From contig NC_058055.1 of assembly GCF_020085105.1 (NCBI RefSeq), positions 12,304,322-12,368,321 on the forward strand: a stretch of DNA of 64,000 bases. The letters run 5' to 3'. A model generated the notes under the pieces. That model was not told the DNA's origin and made no database searches. It saw nothing but the letters and a program-made list of their open reading frames with translations. Shown piece by piece: positions 32,458 through 48,133 of the stretch. Source of the DNA: Siniperca chuatsi. Its lineage: Eukaryota; Chordata; Actinopteri; Centrarchiformes; Sinipercidae. The translations under genes and the position numbers were made by a program. Every line of letters begins with the position of its first letter. The stretch's first letter is position 1.

Positions 32458-33635
32458 TACAGTGTATTCACAGCGCTTCACTTTTTCCACATTTTGTTAT
32501 GTTACAGCCTTATTCCAAAATGGCTTAAATTCATTATTTTCCTCAAAATTCTGTGAAAGAAGTTTGTTTGAAATTTTTGCAAATTTATTAAAAATAAAAA
32601 ACAAAAAAAATCACATGTACATAAGTATTCACAGCCTTTGCCATGACACTCAAAATTGAGCTCAGGTGCATCCTGTTTCCACTGATCATACTTGAGATGT
32701 TTCTACAACTTGATTGGAGTCGACCGGTGGTAAATTCAGTTGACGGGACATGATTTGGAAAGGCACACACCTGTCTATATAAGGTCCCACAGTTAACAGT
32801 GCATGTCAGAGCACAAACCAAGCCATCAAGTCCAAGGAATTGTCTGTAGACCTCTGAGACAGGATTGTATCGAGGCACAGATCTGGGGAAGGTGCAGAAA
32901 AACCTCTGCAGCATTGAAGGTCCCAATGAGCACAGTGGCCTCCATCATCCGTAAATGGAAGAAGTTTGGAACCACCAGGACTCTTCTTAGAGCTGACCGC
33001 CTGACCAAACTGATCGATTGGGGGAGAAGGGCCTTAGTCAGGGAGGTGACCAAGAACCCGATGGTCACTCTGACAGAGCTCCAGAACCTTCCAGAAGAAA
33101 AACCATCTCTGCAGCACTCCACCAATCAGGCCTGTATGGAGGAGTGGCCAGACGGAGGCCACTCCTCAGTAAAAGGCACATGACAGCCCGCCTGGAGTTT
33201 GCCAAAAGGCACCTGAAGGACTCTCAGACAATGAGAAACAAAATTCTCTGGTCTGATGAAACAAAGATTGAACTCTTTGGCCTGACTGGCAAGCGTCATG
33301 TCTGGAGGAAACCAGGCACCGCTCCTGACCAATACCATCCCTACAGTGAAGCATGGTGGTGGCAGCATCATGCTGTGGGGATGTTTTTCAGTGGCAGGAA
33401 CTGGGAGAATGCTTATGTACATGTGACTGTTTTTTTTCTTCTTTTTTTTCTCCTTTTTTTTATTTGTAATGAATTTGCAAAGATTTCAAACAAACTTCTT
33501 TCACGTTGTCATTATGGGGTATTGTTTGTAGAGTTTTGAGGAAAATAATTCATTGAATCCATTTTGGAATAAGGCTATAACGTAACTAAATGTGGAAAAA
33601 GTGAAATGCTGTGAATACTTTCCAGATGCACTGTA
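32458..33635 (+). mobile_element. Tc1/mariner transposon, internally deleted and non-autonomous
   Basis: The ends are inverse copies of about 190 bp: left TACAGTG...TATTCACAGCGCTTCAC, right GTGAAATGCTGTGAATACTT...GCACTGTA, with TA at both borders. The left terminus lacks about 11 bp that the right one keeps (the CATCTGGAAAG-like part). Inside are transposase pieces in more than one frame. The helix-turn-helix region is RKTSAALKVPMSTVASIIRK, followed by the GRRALVREVTKNP linker and the catalytic front part (MRNKILWSDETKIELFG, with HVWRKPGTA). Sequence after the GGSIMLWG-like region (about 33358-33400) runs straight into the right inverted repeat, so the C-terminal third, with the later catalytic acidic residues, is missing. 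The reading frame is also broken. The element cannot encode active transposase but could once have been mobilised in trans. Confidence 0.92.
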
Positions 33636-33667
33636 TATCTGTAAAAAATGTAATAATCAAAATTAAA

Positions 33668-33970
33668 GTTCAATCAATCAAACTTTATTTCTATAGCACC
33701 TTCCAACAACTGAAGCTGAACCAAAGTGCTGTACAACATTAAAAACAAGATAAAAAATAATGATAATAACAAATAATAATAAAAGTACAAATAGGTCAGC
33801 AGAGCACATTACAACATTAAGATAAAGAGAAGTGTCACAGGGCCACTAAGTGTTAAAAGCTATTCGAAATAAGTGGGTTTCAAGTTTGCCTTTGAACGAA
33901 GGCAGGTCAGTGATGGAACGTAAGTCAATGGGCAGAGAGTTTCAGAGTTTCCTACAACATGATGACAGTT
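33668..33970 (+). repeat. Teleost interspersed repeat ('CAATCAAACTTTATTTCTATAG' type)
   Basis: The segment begins CAATCAATCAAACTTTATTT, continues CCAAAGTGCTGTACAACATT, an A-rich stretch, and ends near AAGTGGGTTTCAAG and GAGAGTTTCAGAGTTTCC. This is a very common fish interspersed repeat. It is non-coding and lies 35 bp after the Tc1 element. Confidence 0.7.
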
Positions 33971-34077
33971 TGCTAAAGTGTGACCTTATATTTACATAAG
34001 AATTATACAAATATGCATGATAATGTATTAGTAATATCTGCTATGAACATAAAATACATGACAAATACAAGATTAAG

Positions 34078-34555
34078 AGTCTATGGCCATGCTAGTGTTT
34101 CTGTGACACTGTGCTTAGGCACAGTAGTGCTTGGAGCTAAATATTAATCTCAGCATACTAAGGGACTGTACAAAACTGGGGGGGGGGCTCTGTATTCAGA
34201 ATTAGAGTGGCTGTCTTTTTCACCATTTTGGTTGGTCTAACAAACCTTGTACCTTGCCTTTTTTCCAACCCCCCTCTCCAACTAAAACATTTTCATACAA
34301 TATCTAACATGTTCATAATTACAATGGTAACATACTGATGTTTAGCAGGTATAATATTTGCTTAGCATGTTAGCATGCTAACATCTGCTAATAAGCACTA
34401 AACATAAAGTACAGCTGAGGCTGATGGGAATGTCATTTGCAGGTATTTGCTCATAAACCATAAAGTTTAATGTATAATGTGTACAAAATGTCAGTTTTGA
34501 GATATTTCAGTCTGAACTATTGTGGTGAATGAACTGACCAAATACTTTTAGCCAC
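34078..34555 (+). repeat. Interspersed repeat, copy 1 (TTAGCATGCTAACA family)
   Basis: Recognisable blocks are CTATGGCCATGCTAGTGTTT, CTTAGGCACAGTAGTGCTTG, TTAGCATGTTAGCATGCTAA and CAGCTGAGGCTGATGGGAAT. The same order of blocks occurs reversed at 49440-49800. About 130 bp of other sequence interrupts this copy near 34150-34290. Confidence 0.7.
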
Positions 34556-36269
34556 TAGTGTGGCTAACAATTTTTCATTTCTATTTCTACATGCATACCA
34601 TCACAAAAGTATTTTTGCATCTGTTTCATGTACTTAAAGTCACTACAAGGAACATTCATTTCATGTTGATTTTGGCGGCCCTTGTGGACAAAAGCGGTAG
34701 TGTTTCCACCACCTCGTGTCATAAAGATCTTGATCTGGCTAGCCTAGCATGTGCGCTTGTTTTGAAAGAGAGTGAAAGAAAGATGCAACTTATTTTTAAC
34801 TACTTTTTTTTTTTTTACAGCTGTTTGCAGGATGAATAGCGATGAGGTAATGTATCTATTTGTGGCTATGTATGTTTAATAACTCTAATATGATGATGGT
34901 GAAACAAAGTAAACTTTGTTTTTGTATCATTCATACACCTAGATTACATGTAAGCCTACAACTAACAGATTCGGTTGCTCAGTATTAACATTCTCTAGTA
35001 ATATTATGTCTTCATAATAATAACCCAACAGCAAGATATAGCTCAGTAGCAAGGCCAACATAAAATGTTATGTTAAGCCAGTTGTATTACAGTAATGTCC
35101 ACCATGACCTATACCTCCATGGACTGTAGCCAAAGATCGGTTTTGAATCCTTTCAAATCCCTCTCCATCTGTTGAATAACCGACCCATGCTCTATCACTG
35201 TCCCTTTTAGCTGTTTTTTGTTCTTTGGTCAATTCTTTTCCCCTTTGCTGATCCTGCCCCAATATAAGCCATAGCCACAAAATATAACGTCAAAAATAAA
35301 ATTCTCTAAAGAAAAATATCCTGCTGCTTCCTTTTAACTGGCTAATGTACTACACACTGTGAACTTTGCCTGGGAAAATGTAAATATAGGCTCTTCCAGT
35401 CTGCGTGGTGCTTGTGGTAAATCATTTTGTCTGATTTTGCGGGGAATCTGACCCGGTGACTTCTCACTGATGGTCTTGTTTGCTTATGTAGGTCATACAG
35501 AGGCATCAGTATTAAATTGAGACAGTTTCATAACCCAAAAACTCCTTGTAGTAACTTAATGATTGAGTATAATATGGTTTTGTGTGTATGCTGTAATGTA
35601 AACAGCCTGTACTGTATGGTAAAGTAGCAGGTGGTGTCAAAAAATAAATGTACTATAACAAGTAAGCTATTGAATGTCGTTGATTTCAAGATGTACCCAA
35701 GCTGTATTCAAAACAGAAATTACACAATATCCAGCATAGCACTCTGGGCAACTTGTGACAGCTTTGTGAAAGGTTGGAACACATTGTTGCTGTGTGTTTG
35801 GTTCCAAAGGCTGCCAATGTAAAGGCTCTGGGCACATACCTTCAGCATAAAAATTAAGTTAAACTATTGCTAGCCTTTATTCTCGTGAGAAATGTTTCAA
35901 AGCATGATAATTTTTCACATTCCCTTCTAGCTGGAGTGTTACATATAGTTTATAGAGTGTACTAATAGTGTAACATTGCATACACCATCCTATTACTACA
36001 AACTTCCGTGTACATGAAAAAAGAGAAGGTCCTCACAAGCTCAGTATTGATGACAAGTGCAATCTACACTGCTGAATACCTTTACCAGAGTGGCTTGAAC
36101 TTTGCTCACTACGTTCTCCCGTCATCAGGGTCAGGCAGGCTGATGGGATGTATACTTAAAAACACACACAGGCTTAGAAATCCCCCGTGCACACTAGTTA
36201 GGCCAGCTGAGAGGAGCGGCAGGGAGGTGCAGTGGTGTTGCTAGTAGACAAGGAAGCAGAACATCCAGG
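34556..36269. other. Spacer and upstream region of the PCYT1-family gene
   Basis: This 1.7-kb stretch has no supported gene. Short open frames such as 34558-34839 and 35068-35280 have no recognisable product. The last 60 bp before the start codon are GC-richer (GAGAGGAGCGGCAGGGAGG), a likely leader. Confidence 0.45.
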
Positions 36270-40472
<4,203 letters not shown>

Positions 40473-42083
40473 GTTCATCATGCTTTGGTCATCTTTATTG
40501 GTCTTCTTACGGGCTTTTAGTCATTAATCTGGAATATAATATGTCTAAGGAGGCGATTAATTAAAATGAACAAATAAAAAGGAAGTACTTTACTACGGGT
40601 TTATTCAAGTGCAAGTGCAATATGTCATGATGTACATAATATTTCTTCACTGAAAAAAGGAAGAGAACATTAAAATTTTGCTTGGATGTGATTTGTCATT
40701 TGTTACTCTTCTATATGTCTAGTAGCTAAATACATAACACATACTCACACTCAAAGTACCCTCAAAGGAATTTGTAATTGAGTATTAATAAATTTTATTC
40801 ATCCATACAGAATGGTACTTTTCAGACTTCAACCCAAATGTTTCATTTAATGTCCTACTTGGAAACACACTTCCTGTAAGCTTGGAAGGCAGTTGAAAAA
40901 TTGTATGCAATCTAAGATCATTTTATGTAGGTCTAAAGATGACAGGCCAAATGGGTGTTTAGTTGAACGAAATCAGCACATTCAGCACATATATTAGAAG
41001 CAATATATCCCCACAGTTCATCAGAGCTAACAGCTAGACTGAGTCTGAATCATGATATGGACGTGAATCCACTGAAACAGTCGAAATGCTGCTTTAATGA
41101 GTCCTTAAAGTCGCTATAATCTATATTTTTTAATAGTAACAACGTAGCAAATGAGAATGTGAAAACAATATGAAAGGGGTTGCTCCTACTGATGAACCTA
41201 CAGAGAAATATCACCTGAATCCACAGCTCGGCTTTATGGAGCTTTATAGTGAGTTTTAGCTCATTGTTTAGCTGTCTGGCCAGCAAATTCAATGTTTTCA
41301 GCCACAGCATGCAGCTGTTTTCAGTAAAAAACAAAACAAAAATGCTCTAAAACCCCACTGTACACTACCTGCTCAGCACCAAATGGCAGACAGACAAAGC
41401 TAGCAACTAGCTGGTGAACAAAGTGGAGAATTTAGCAGTTGCTCCACAACTGCTGAATGTGTAAATAAGCAACTGTTCAAGTTCTTTGTTGTAGCAGTTG
41501 TCAAGCAGAAACATGGGAGCAGTAGGAGGCCCACAATCACAGATCCAGACTCTGCAGCTCCGGAGGCAGAAATACCTGCTGAAAGCGACAGAAGGAGAGA
41601 GGAGAGCGATGAGAAAGCACAAAACTACAGGAGAGAGAAGATGTCGAGTTAGTGGCCAAAATAATTAATTAGTGCATCTTTAAACTGAACTCTTTGAAAT
41701 TGGGTACTTTAAATAACTGTGTAAAATGAGTAGCCTACATTTTCTATTTACTATAAATTGAGTTGTTTTAACTTTTCAGCATGTTCTTGATCATAATATA
41801 AAAATATTTGAAGGGATATGAATGAATAGCCTGTGATTAAAGAAATAGTTTATTTACAAAGCCAAACAAAGATAGTGAGATGCTGGATGTCCACTTTGCG
41901 CAGTCTAATCGTCTGGCATGTTTAAAAGTACTCATGGCAGGGCATTGCTTTGATCTGTCATTGTGTTTTATCATCTGAAGACTCTGTAGTCAAGTCAAAG
42001 CAGACTTCTGAGTGCAATGTATCAAACTAGCGTTAAAATTATATTCAAATTACATGTGGGACGCTTGAGAACTACAAACATAT
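40473..42083. other. Spacer between the PCYT1-family and palmitoyltransferase genes
   Basis: The 3' UTR of the PCYT1-family gene probably fills the first few hundred bases. AATAAA occurs at about 40573-40578. A MITE-like repeat covers about 41060-41660. No other gene was seen. Confidence 0.45.
41060..41660. repeat. MITE-like interspersed repeat of percomorph type
   Basis: Recognisable text includes GCATGCAGCTGTTTTCAGTA, AATGCTCTAAAACCCCACTG, TACACTACCTGCTCAGCACC, AGACAAAGCTAGCAACTAGC and TGGTGAACAAAGTGGAG. This string is widespread in spiny-rayed fish. The borders are not sharp and it is non-coding. Confidence 0.6.
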
Positions 42084-42140
42084 CTGCGCATGCTCCCGAG
42101 TGTCGTTAAGCGTCAGGTTAAAACCATGGATGTGACGTCA
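42084..42140 (+). promoter_or_regulatory. NRF1-like and CRE sites at the palmitoyltransferase promoter
   Basis: CTGCGCATGC (42084-42093) resembles the core NRF1 site. TGACGTCA (42133-42140) is a perfect CRE palindrome 30 bp before the conserved ATG. Both lie in a CpG-containing patch in otherwise AT-rich DNA. If the upstream in-frame ATG at 42126 is used, the CRE would lie inside the coding sequence. Confidence 0.5.
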
Positions 42141-42170
42141 CCCAGCGCTAATGTCTTCTTCGGATTAAAG

Positions 42171-45100
42171 ATGGCGCCCTCTCATGCACTGAGGTGCTGC
42201 AAACGGGCTCTGAACTGGATACCTGTCCTGTTTATAAACCTGGTTGTTGGTTGGTCTTATTACGCTTATGTTGTGGAGCTCTGTGTCTGTAAGTACACTC
42301 ACTTTTATTAGTATTTAGCTGTCGAGGGGCGGATATCTGCTTGTGCTGACAGTGTCAGGCTTGCCAACTTTGATAAGCTAACGTTAAGTTAGTTGAAGTG
42401 AGATTTAAAATCATCCTCAGGCTGCATACTGTATGACGTTACATGCGGTTAAAGCTCAGGACAATATTAAACCAGATCCTTTTGTTTCTGATTGTTTATC
42501 CATTGACATACACGCAATTCTTCATCACAGCCATGTAGGCTTTATAACATTAACATAATCGGGCAACTTTTGTTGAGAGGAAACACAGTCTCTGTCTGCG
42601 TGTACAATCATCAGTTAGTAATTTCACCATGATCGTTGTAATACATTTAGTAACATTAGACATTACAATGCCAGTTAATTGGTATGAAGGTGCAAGAGAT
42701 ACTAAAACTTTCTCAGATGTTTTTTTCTGTTTAAATGTACAGTGTATTGTGAATGAATGGACACGTTAGCTCTCTAATTTAAGCTCCTTTGATTCCTTTA
42801 AAATTTTGTTGAATTTTAAATAGGTTTATTTCCTGTTGTTGTATGTTTTTTAATTTAAATTGATCACAATTTGATATTTTATAAATTAAATTAATAATAA
42901 TAATAATTGTTGTTGTTTGAGCATAATGGACAAACCTTGGGAGCCAGCTGTAAAATCTTTATGTTAACCATAATGCGGGATGGCTGTAATTTAACCATCT
43001 GAAGCGCTGTTCATTGTGTTGTTCATTGTCTATGGGGAGAAGAATGAAAGGGTTTGACATCTTTTAAAGCGCCTGTTGTTCAACGTTTTGTTTTAGGAGT
43101 AAGCAACCAAACCACCTTCACCTAAATATTGGTGTTAAAAATACACACACTTTGCTGTGGTCATTAATATGTAATTGAATGAATTACATGCAACACAACA
43201 CAAAAAGGTGCTCTTAAGTGATTATGATCAAATAGCGAGATTTTAAAATCCATAAAATCCCCAAAACATTCAAATTATTGATTCAGACGAAGAGACTAGA
43301 CTAGGTTATTAAAATCATTTTTGGTGCTGTAAACAGGCTAATTTCCTACTTTAATCAAATGTGATCATCCAGGCTTAAACAAGCAGGTCACTTCAGTTTA
43401 CGTGAGTATTGATGGTCTTGATGTATTTTTTTAAACACATAGATATTGATCAGTATGTGACCCTGCACTCACAATAGTTGTTTTATAGTTAGTTTCAGCA
43501 TGGAACTGATGATACCATTATCAGCATGTAGCTGTGCTGTAGTTATGTCTGTAACTCAGCGGCTGTGGTCAAGACAGGGACATCCCTGCTGCTTAAACAA
43601 AGCTCTCTGTTATGGGTGGGTCACTGCTGGCCGTGCCAGGCTGCTGCCACATGGTGTGAGACAGGGGTGGTGTGTGTGTGGTGGGGGATGTGTAGTCATG
43701 CATTCTTAGGACTTTCATTACTGCTAATATATGTTTGTCTTTGCCTTATGTAGATACAATCCCAAATAATGCAGAACGAAGTAAGTGATACCCCCACACA
43801 CTGTTCATTTTCTCCATTCACATTACTTACATTCACATGTTTGATACTGTAATTTGTCTCATGTTAATTGTTCATAGCAAAGATTGTCAGAGATGCCAAT
43901 GTATCTGCAAATCAAACTTTTTCTGTTTCAACAGTCAGCTATTTGGTCATCTTTCACATTTTCCTCACCATGTTTATATGGTCTTACTGGAAAACTATCA
44001 GGTCCAGACCAGCTAGCCCCTCAAAAGCGGTAAGCCAAGAGTTTACAGGAGGATTTGGTGGATATACATGTATAGAAAACTAATAATTTCACAAAAAACC
44101 TTTGCAAGACTGTCCAAAACAAGTTTACAATATGTTATTTGTTGGGCTTTCTCTGACAGTTCGGTCTGCCCAGAGCAGAGAAGGAACTGTATGAGCGAGA
44201 GGAGCGAGCCGAAACACAACAAGAGATTCTGAAGAAAGTGGCGAGGAATTTACCTGTGTATACACGCACGGCAGGAGGAGGTGAGGCTTTCACCACAGCA
44301 GCAAAACTAACTGTGGTTGTCTTACTATTTTAACGCCCAGTAGTTGCTTAGAAGCGTACCACCGGGGAAAACTATGTTAAGTCGCTGTTTAACTGTTACC
44401 TCTAGTAAAGAAGGAAGCTCACAGAGACACTTTCCTCATCGTTCAGTTCATGTTTGTCACTCACGTGCACTGAAGAAAATAAGCAATACAAATGAAATTG
44501 GGCAAATATGTTGCTACATTGTGTCTTCCCCTTTAGGATAAAAGTGCAATACTGATTATATCTTTATAAAAGGAAGTACTCTGAGACACACTATAAGCTG
44601 TTGCTGCTATCATGCTCATTTGTCTTGTGTTTACGGAACTGTATGTATCAGGAGGATTAATTGGACTCAGGTGCACCTCGTTTCCTCTACAGGCCACACC
44701 TTGCTCGTCTACTCATCAACAATCATGATCTCACCTACTTGGTTTCACAGGGACATTTGAAAATACACTTTATAAAGATAATGCTGTGCCCTCATATTTA
44801 TATTCAAGCTTTTATTAAACTTATATGGAACAATGGAAAAGTCTTCAAAGTCTTCAAAATGCAGAATACACCTCAAATTCTTGTTCTGTTGAAATATAAA
44901 CTACGTCACATTCAACGTGATAGTGCAGTCTTTCATATAAGAGCGCTGTGTCTGGGGCATAGACTGTACAGTAGTAATTCTAATTTAATTTTCTCTAAAT
45001 AGCCATCCGATACTGCGACCACTGCCAGGTAATCAAACCTGACCGCTGCCATCACTGCTCAACCTGTGAGATGTGAGTGTTTTCTAAGTGTACACACTGT

Positions 45101-47387
45101 ATAATTTATGGCTTTTATTTTCATTTTTTACTTTGTGTTTAAACTGATTCGCACTCTGATTTTATGTTCGCAAACATCCGAAAACTGCAGCTTCTGGAAA
45201 CAGAAAGTGAAGAGAAAACAGGGGGGAACATGCAAATGTGTTGCTGCTGAGAAATAAAACAATAAATGATTAAACAGAGTGTTTGTTTTTGCTGCTAATG
45301 GTGCCAGGGTTTTAAAATTATATATTCACCCACTTTTTCATGTACAACCTAACTTTTTTTTTTAGATATTGAGCACCACCAATATGATGTGTTTTCCTTA
45401 TTCTCATTCTTCAAGGTGTGTGCTGAAAATGGACCATCACTGCCCCTGGTAGGCTTTTCTCATTTAACTCTGCATTTAAGCTGGTTTTTAACTCCTTTAT
45501 GAGCTAAGTTTGCTTTTAAAGCAAATGTAGAGAGATGAGCATATTTTACTTTCTGTCTCATGTTTCTGTCGTGTTTTCTTCCAGGGTAAATAACTGTGTT
45601 GGATTCTCAAACTACAAGTACTTTGTCTTGTTCTTGGCCTACGCCTCACTCTACTGTGTAGTAATTTGTGCTACAGTCATCCAATATTTCATCAAATTCT
45701 GGACCGTAAGTACAGAAACTTCCTCTTTTTTGTTTTTGTTTTTTAAAATCGGCATGCTCTTGCGTAGGACCTTTTTGAAGCCCATTTTACTCATAAGATC
45801 GCCATGGCAGCCTTGAGTTTAAAAACTATTAACATGCTTTCTTTTAAATGTACAAATATTGCTATTTTGAACAAAAATCTAATAACTTGCATCTTCTTGA
45901 ATTCAATTTAAAAAAAAAAAAAAAAATGATTGCAGCCAGGCTGTGGTGAGGCATGTGATCAGCAACTAATCTGCATCGTAAGATATCGTCCACTTGGTTT
46001 ACAAATGTGTCACTGTGGTGCACAAGTATGTCATGCAATCACTTATAAGGGGATCTACTTCAGGATACTGCTTTGCAAAAGACAATGGCTCCTGTCACGT
46101 AGTCCAACAGTGAAGGAGTATATTGTGTTATAGCAAAAATATACTAAAGGCGATGTTGTATTCAGGCAACAAAATAATAAAATGTTTAATTTTCTACTTT
46201 ACTGCAGTCAATTGTTAGGCAAAGATGACTTGACATGAGGACAAGAAATATACTTGCACACTGACAAGGCTAACACTTTTGTTCTTTTTGTTCTGTCTGA
46301 AGAAACAGCTGCCTGACACGCATGCCAAATTCCACATCTTGTTTCTGTTTTTCGTGGCGGCCCTGTTCTTTATCAGCATCCTGTCACTTCTCAGCTACCA
46401 CCTTTGGCTTGTGGGAAAGAACAGGACCACTATAGGTATCTATAGATAAATGTCATCTAATTCAAGATCTGATTGTATCCTTTAAAAGGTGCCACTGAAA
46501 AGCTAAATATGTTTTTATATCCATTTTCAGAGGCTTTTAGAGCTCCTGTCTTCACAAACGGTCCAGACAAAAACGGGTTTTCTCTGGGCTTTAGCCGAAA
46601 TGTATCTGAGGTGTTCGGAGAGCAAGCAAAGTACTGGATGTTTCCTGTTTTCTCAAGGTGAGTCTACTCTGACCTGATATAACTGCAGCTATCAATCCCC
46701 TTAGCAATCGCAATGATGCAAATAAATAGACAGCACTGCTGTTATGTCAACACTGTGCTACACTAATTAGCTCTGTATTAGCAGATTTATAAGCTCCATA
46801 TCTATCATTAGTGTTACAGTAAAGCTATTTTAATGGAGTGGAGAAAATAAGAAAAAATACTTGTGCCCAAAGTACGATTTAACCCTGAATCCATCCATTG
46901 CTAACATGTTTACTAATGCTGTTTTTTATCTGTTTTTATCAGTCTGGGAGATGGACATTCCTTTGTTACCAGATTGCTACACATAGATCCTGAACAAGCA
47001 AACAGTGTCCTCCAGCAAAATGGCAAAAGGCTAGTATTGTTTGTTTCTTTTTGAAATATTTAACCTGTTTCCTTTTAAGTTTTGTTTGCTAGATGTTAAT
47101 CTCTAATGTGACTTTAATCTCAGCCCTGCTGATGGGGAGGCCAACTCTTGTGTGCTTGGTAACAATATACAACACATAGACAGCAAAGAGAAAATTGGTA
47201 TGTTGTTGATGCTTTTTCTCACATTTCATTTTTTGCATTTTGATGGCTTATATTTAAGTGTTTTTTGTAATTACTTTTCTGTTAAAAAAGCAACGCTTAA
47301 CAGTTCCTGAACCATCTCTTGTGTCCTCTCTGTTTCCTTTCAGATGGAGGCCAGATAGTCTCTGTGACTATGGAGAGTGAGCCATAG
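42171..47387 (+). CDS. DHHC palmitoyltransferase of the ZDHHC2/15/20 subfamily (349 aa)
   Basis: These enzymes transfer palmitate to protein cysteines at Golgi, endosome or plasma membranes. Exons 42171-42288, 43754-43780, 43935-44029, 44160-44280, 45003-45072, 45416-45448, 45585-45705, 46303-46435, 46531-46657, 46943-47029, 47124-47197 and 47344-47387 total 1050 nt. The start ([10 protein letters not shown]) aligns with MAPWTLWRCC of ZDHHC20; an in-frame ATG 45 nt upstream (ACCATGG) has a better context. TM1 is [19 protein letters not shown] and TM2 about [17 protein letters not shown]. The zinc-binding CRD has [15 protein letters not shown] and the catalytic DHHC in [14 protein letters not shown]3 and TM4 follow, then the TTxE motif (RTTIE) and a PaCCT-like NGFSLGF block. 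The 3' intron at 47030 needs a GC donor (AAAAG then GCTAGT) to reach VTMESEP; a GT three bases later would end the protein early. ZDHHC19 is the human neighbour of SLC51A, but the sequence is 2/15/20-like. Confidence 0.93.
42289..43753 (+). other. First intron of the palmitoyltransferase gene
   Basis: This 1.5-kb AT-rich intron has a GTAAGT donor and a TTATGTAG acceptor. A short TAATAATAATAATTGTTGTTG tract lies near 42894. No exon or recognisable repeat family was seen. Confidence 0.55.
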
Positions 47388-48133
47388 CAGGTATGTGGAC
47401 ATTACATGAATACTGTAGAGTTTTGCTGGTTTGTCCTCCTCCTGTGTTGATTTGTACTTTGTTGGCTGTTGCTGCAGGTCGCAGCCTCATCAGTAAAGAG
47501 CTCGTCAACAATGATGCCTTGAGCATCAACACCACTACAGGAGCCATCCTCCACCCTCATTTAGAGTTTGACAGTGCAGCCTCAAGCCACATGTTTTGTA
47601 TGCACATTAAATGGACCATCCTTCATCTAGTGTGCTTTTTAAACTAGCACCACAACAATATCATGTCAACAGAGACTGTACAGAGACCTCATAGACTGCA
47701 CCAGTCTGAAGAAGAGGTGATTCACAGGTTTTGTCTTTGTTTTGAGCCAAAGACATTCAAATAATGTTTTGTTGTTATTGCATCTGAAAAACTCTGGGAC
47801 TGTTTTCCCCCACCCCCGAGCCAATGTATATCTACATTGTCTGTGTTTATCTACATTGATTAATCACATTATACATGTCAACTAGAGAATCATCCTTTTG
47901 TCAGTATTAATCAAGCATTAATAACTAAGCCTCAAGTCGGGTTGTGCTTGATGTAGAGCAGTGGGAACCACTAAAGCGAGATTTGTATGATAACTCACAA
48001 CAACATTTCAACACTGTCAACAGTGTGCAGAATATCTTATCAGTTTTAAACTCCAAGCACAGTGCAATTATTCAGACCAGTAGTCCATTATCAGATGGTC
48101 TAATTTAGTTTACAGTTTACATGATTGAATAAA
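47388..48133 (+). other. 3' UTR of the palmitoyltransferase gene
   Basis: Directly after the stop, CAG then GTATGT (47391) and the acceptor GTTGCTGCAG (ends 47478) suggest a spliced 3' UTR. A poly(A) signal AATAAA is at 48128-48133, and another candidate at 49124-49129. Confidence 0.5.
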
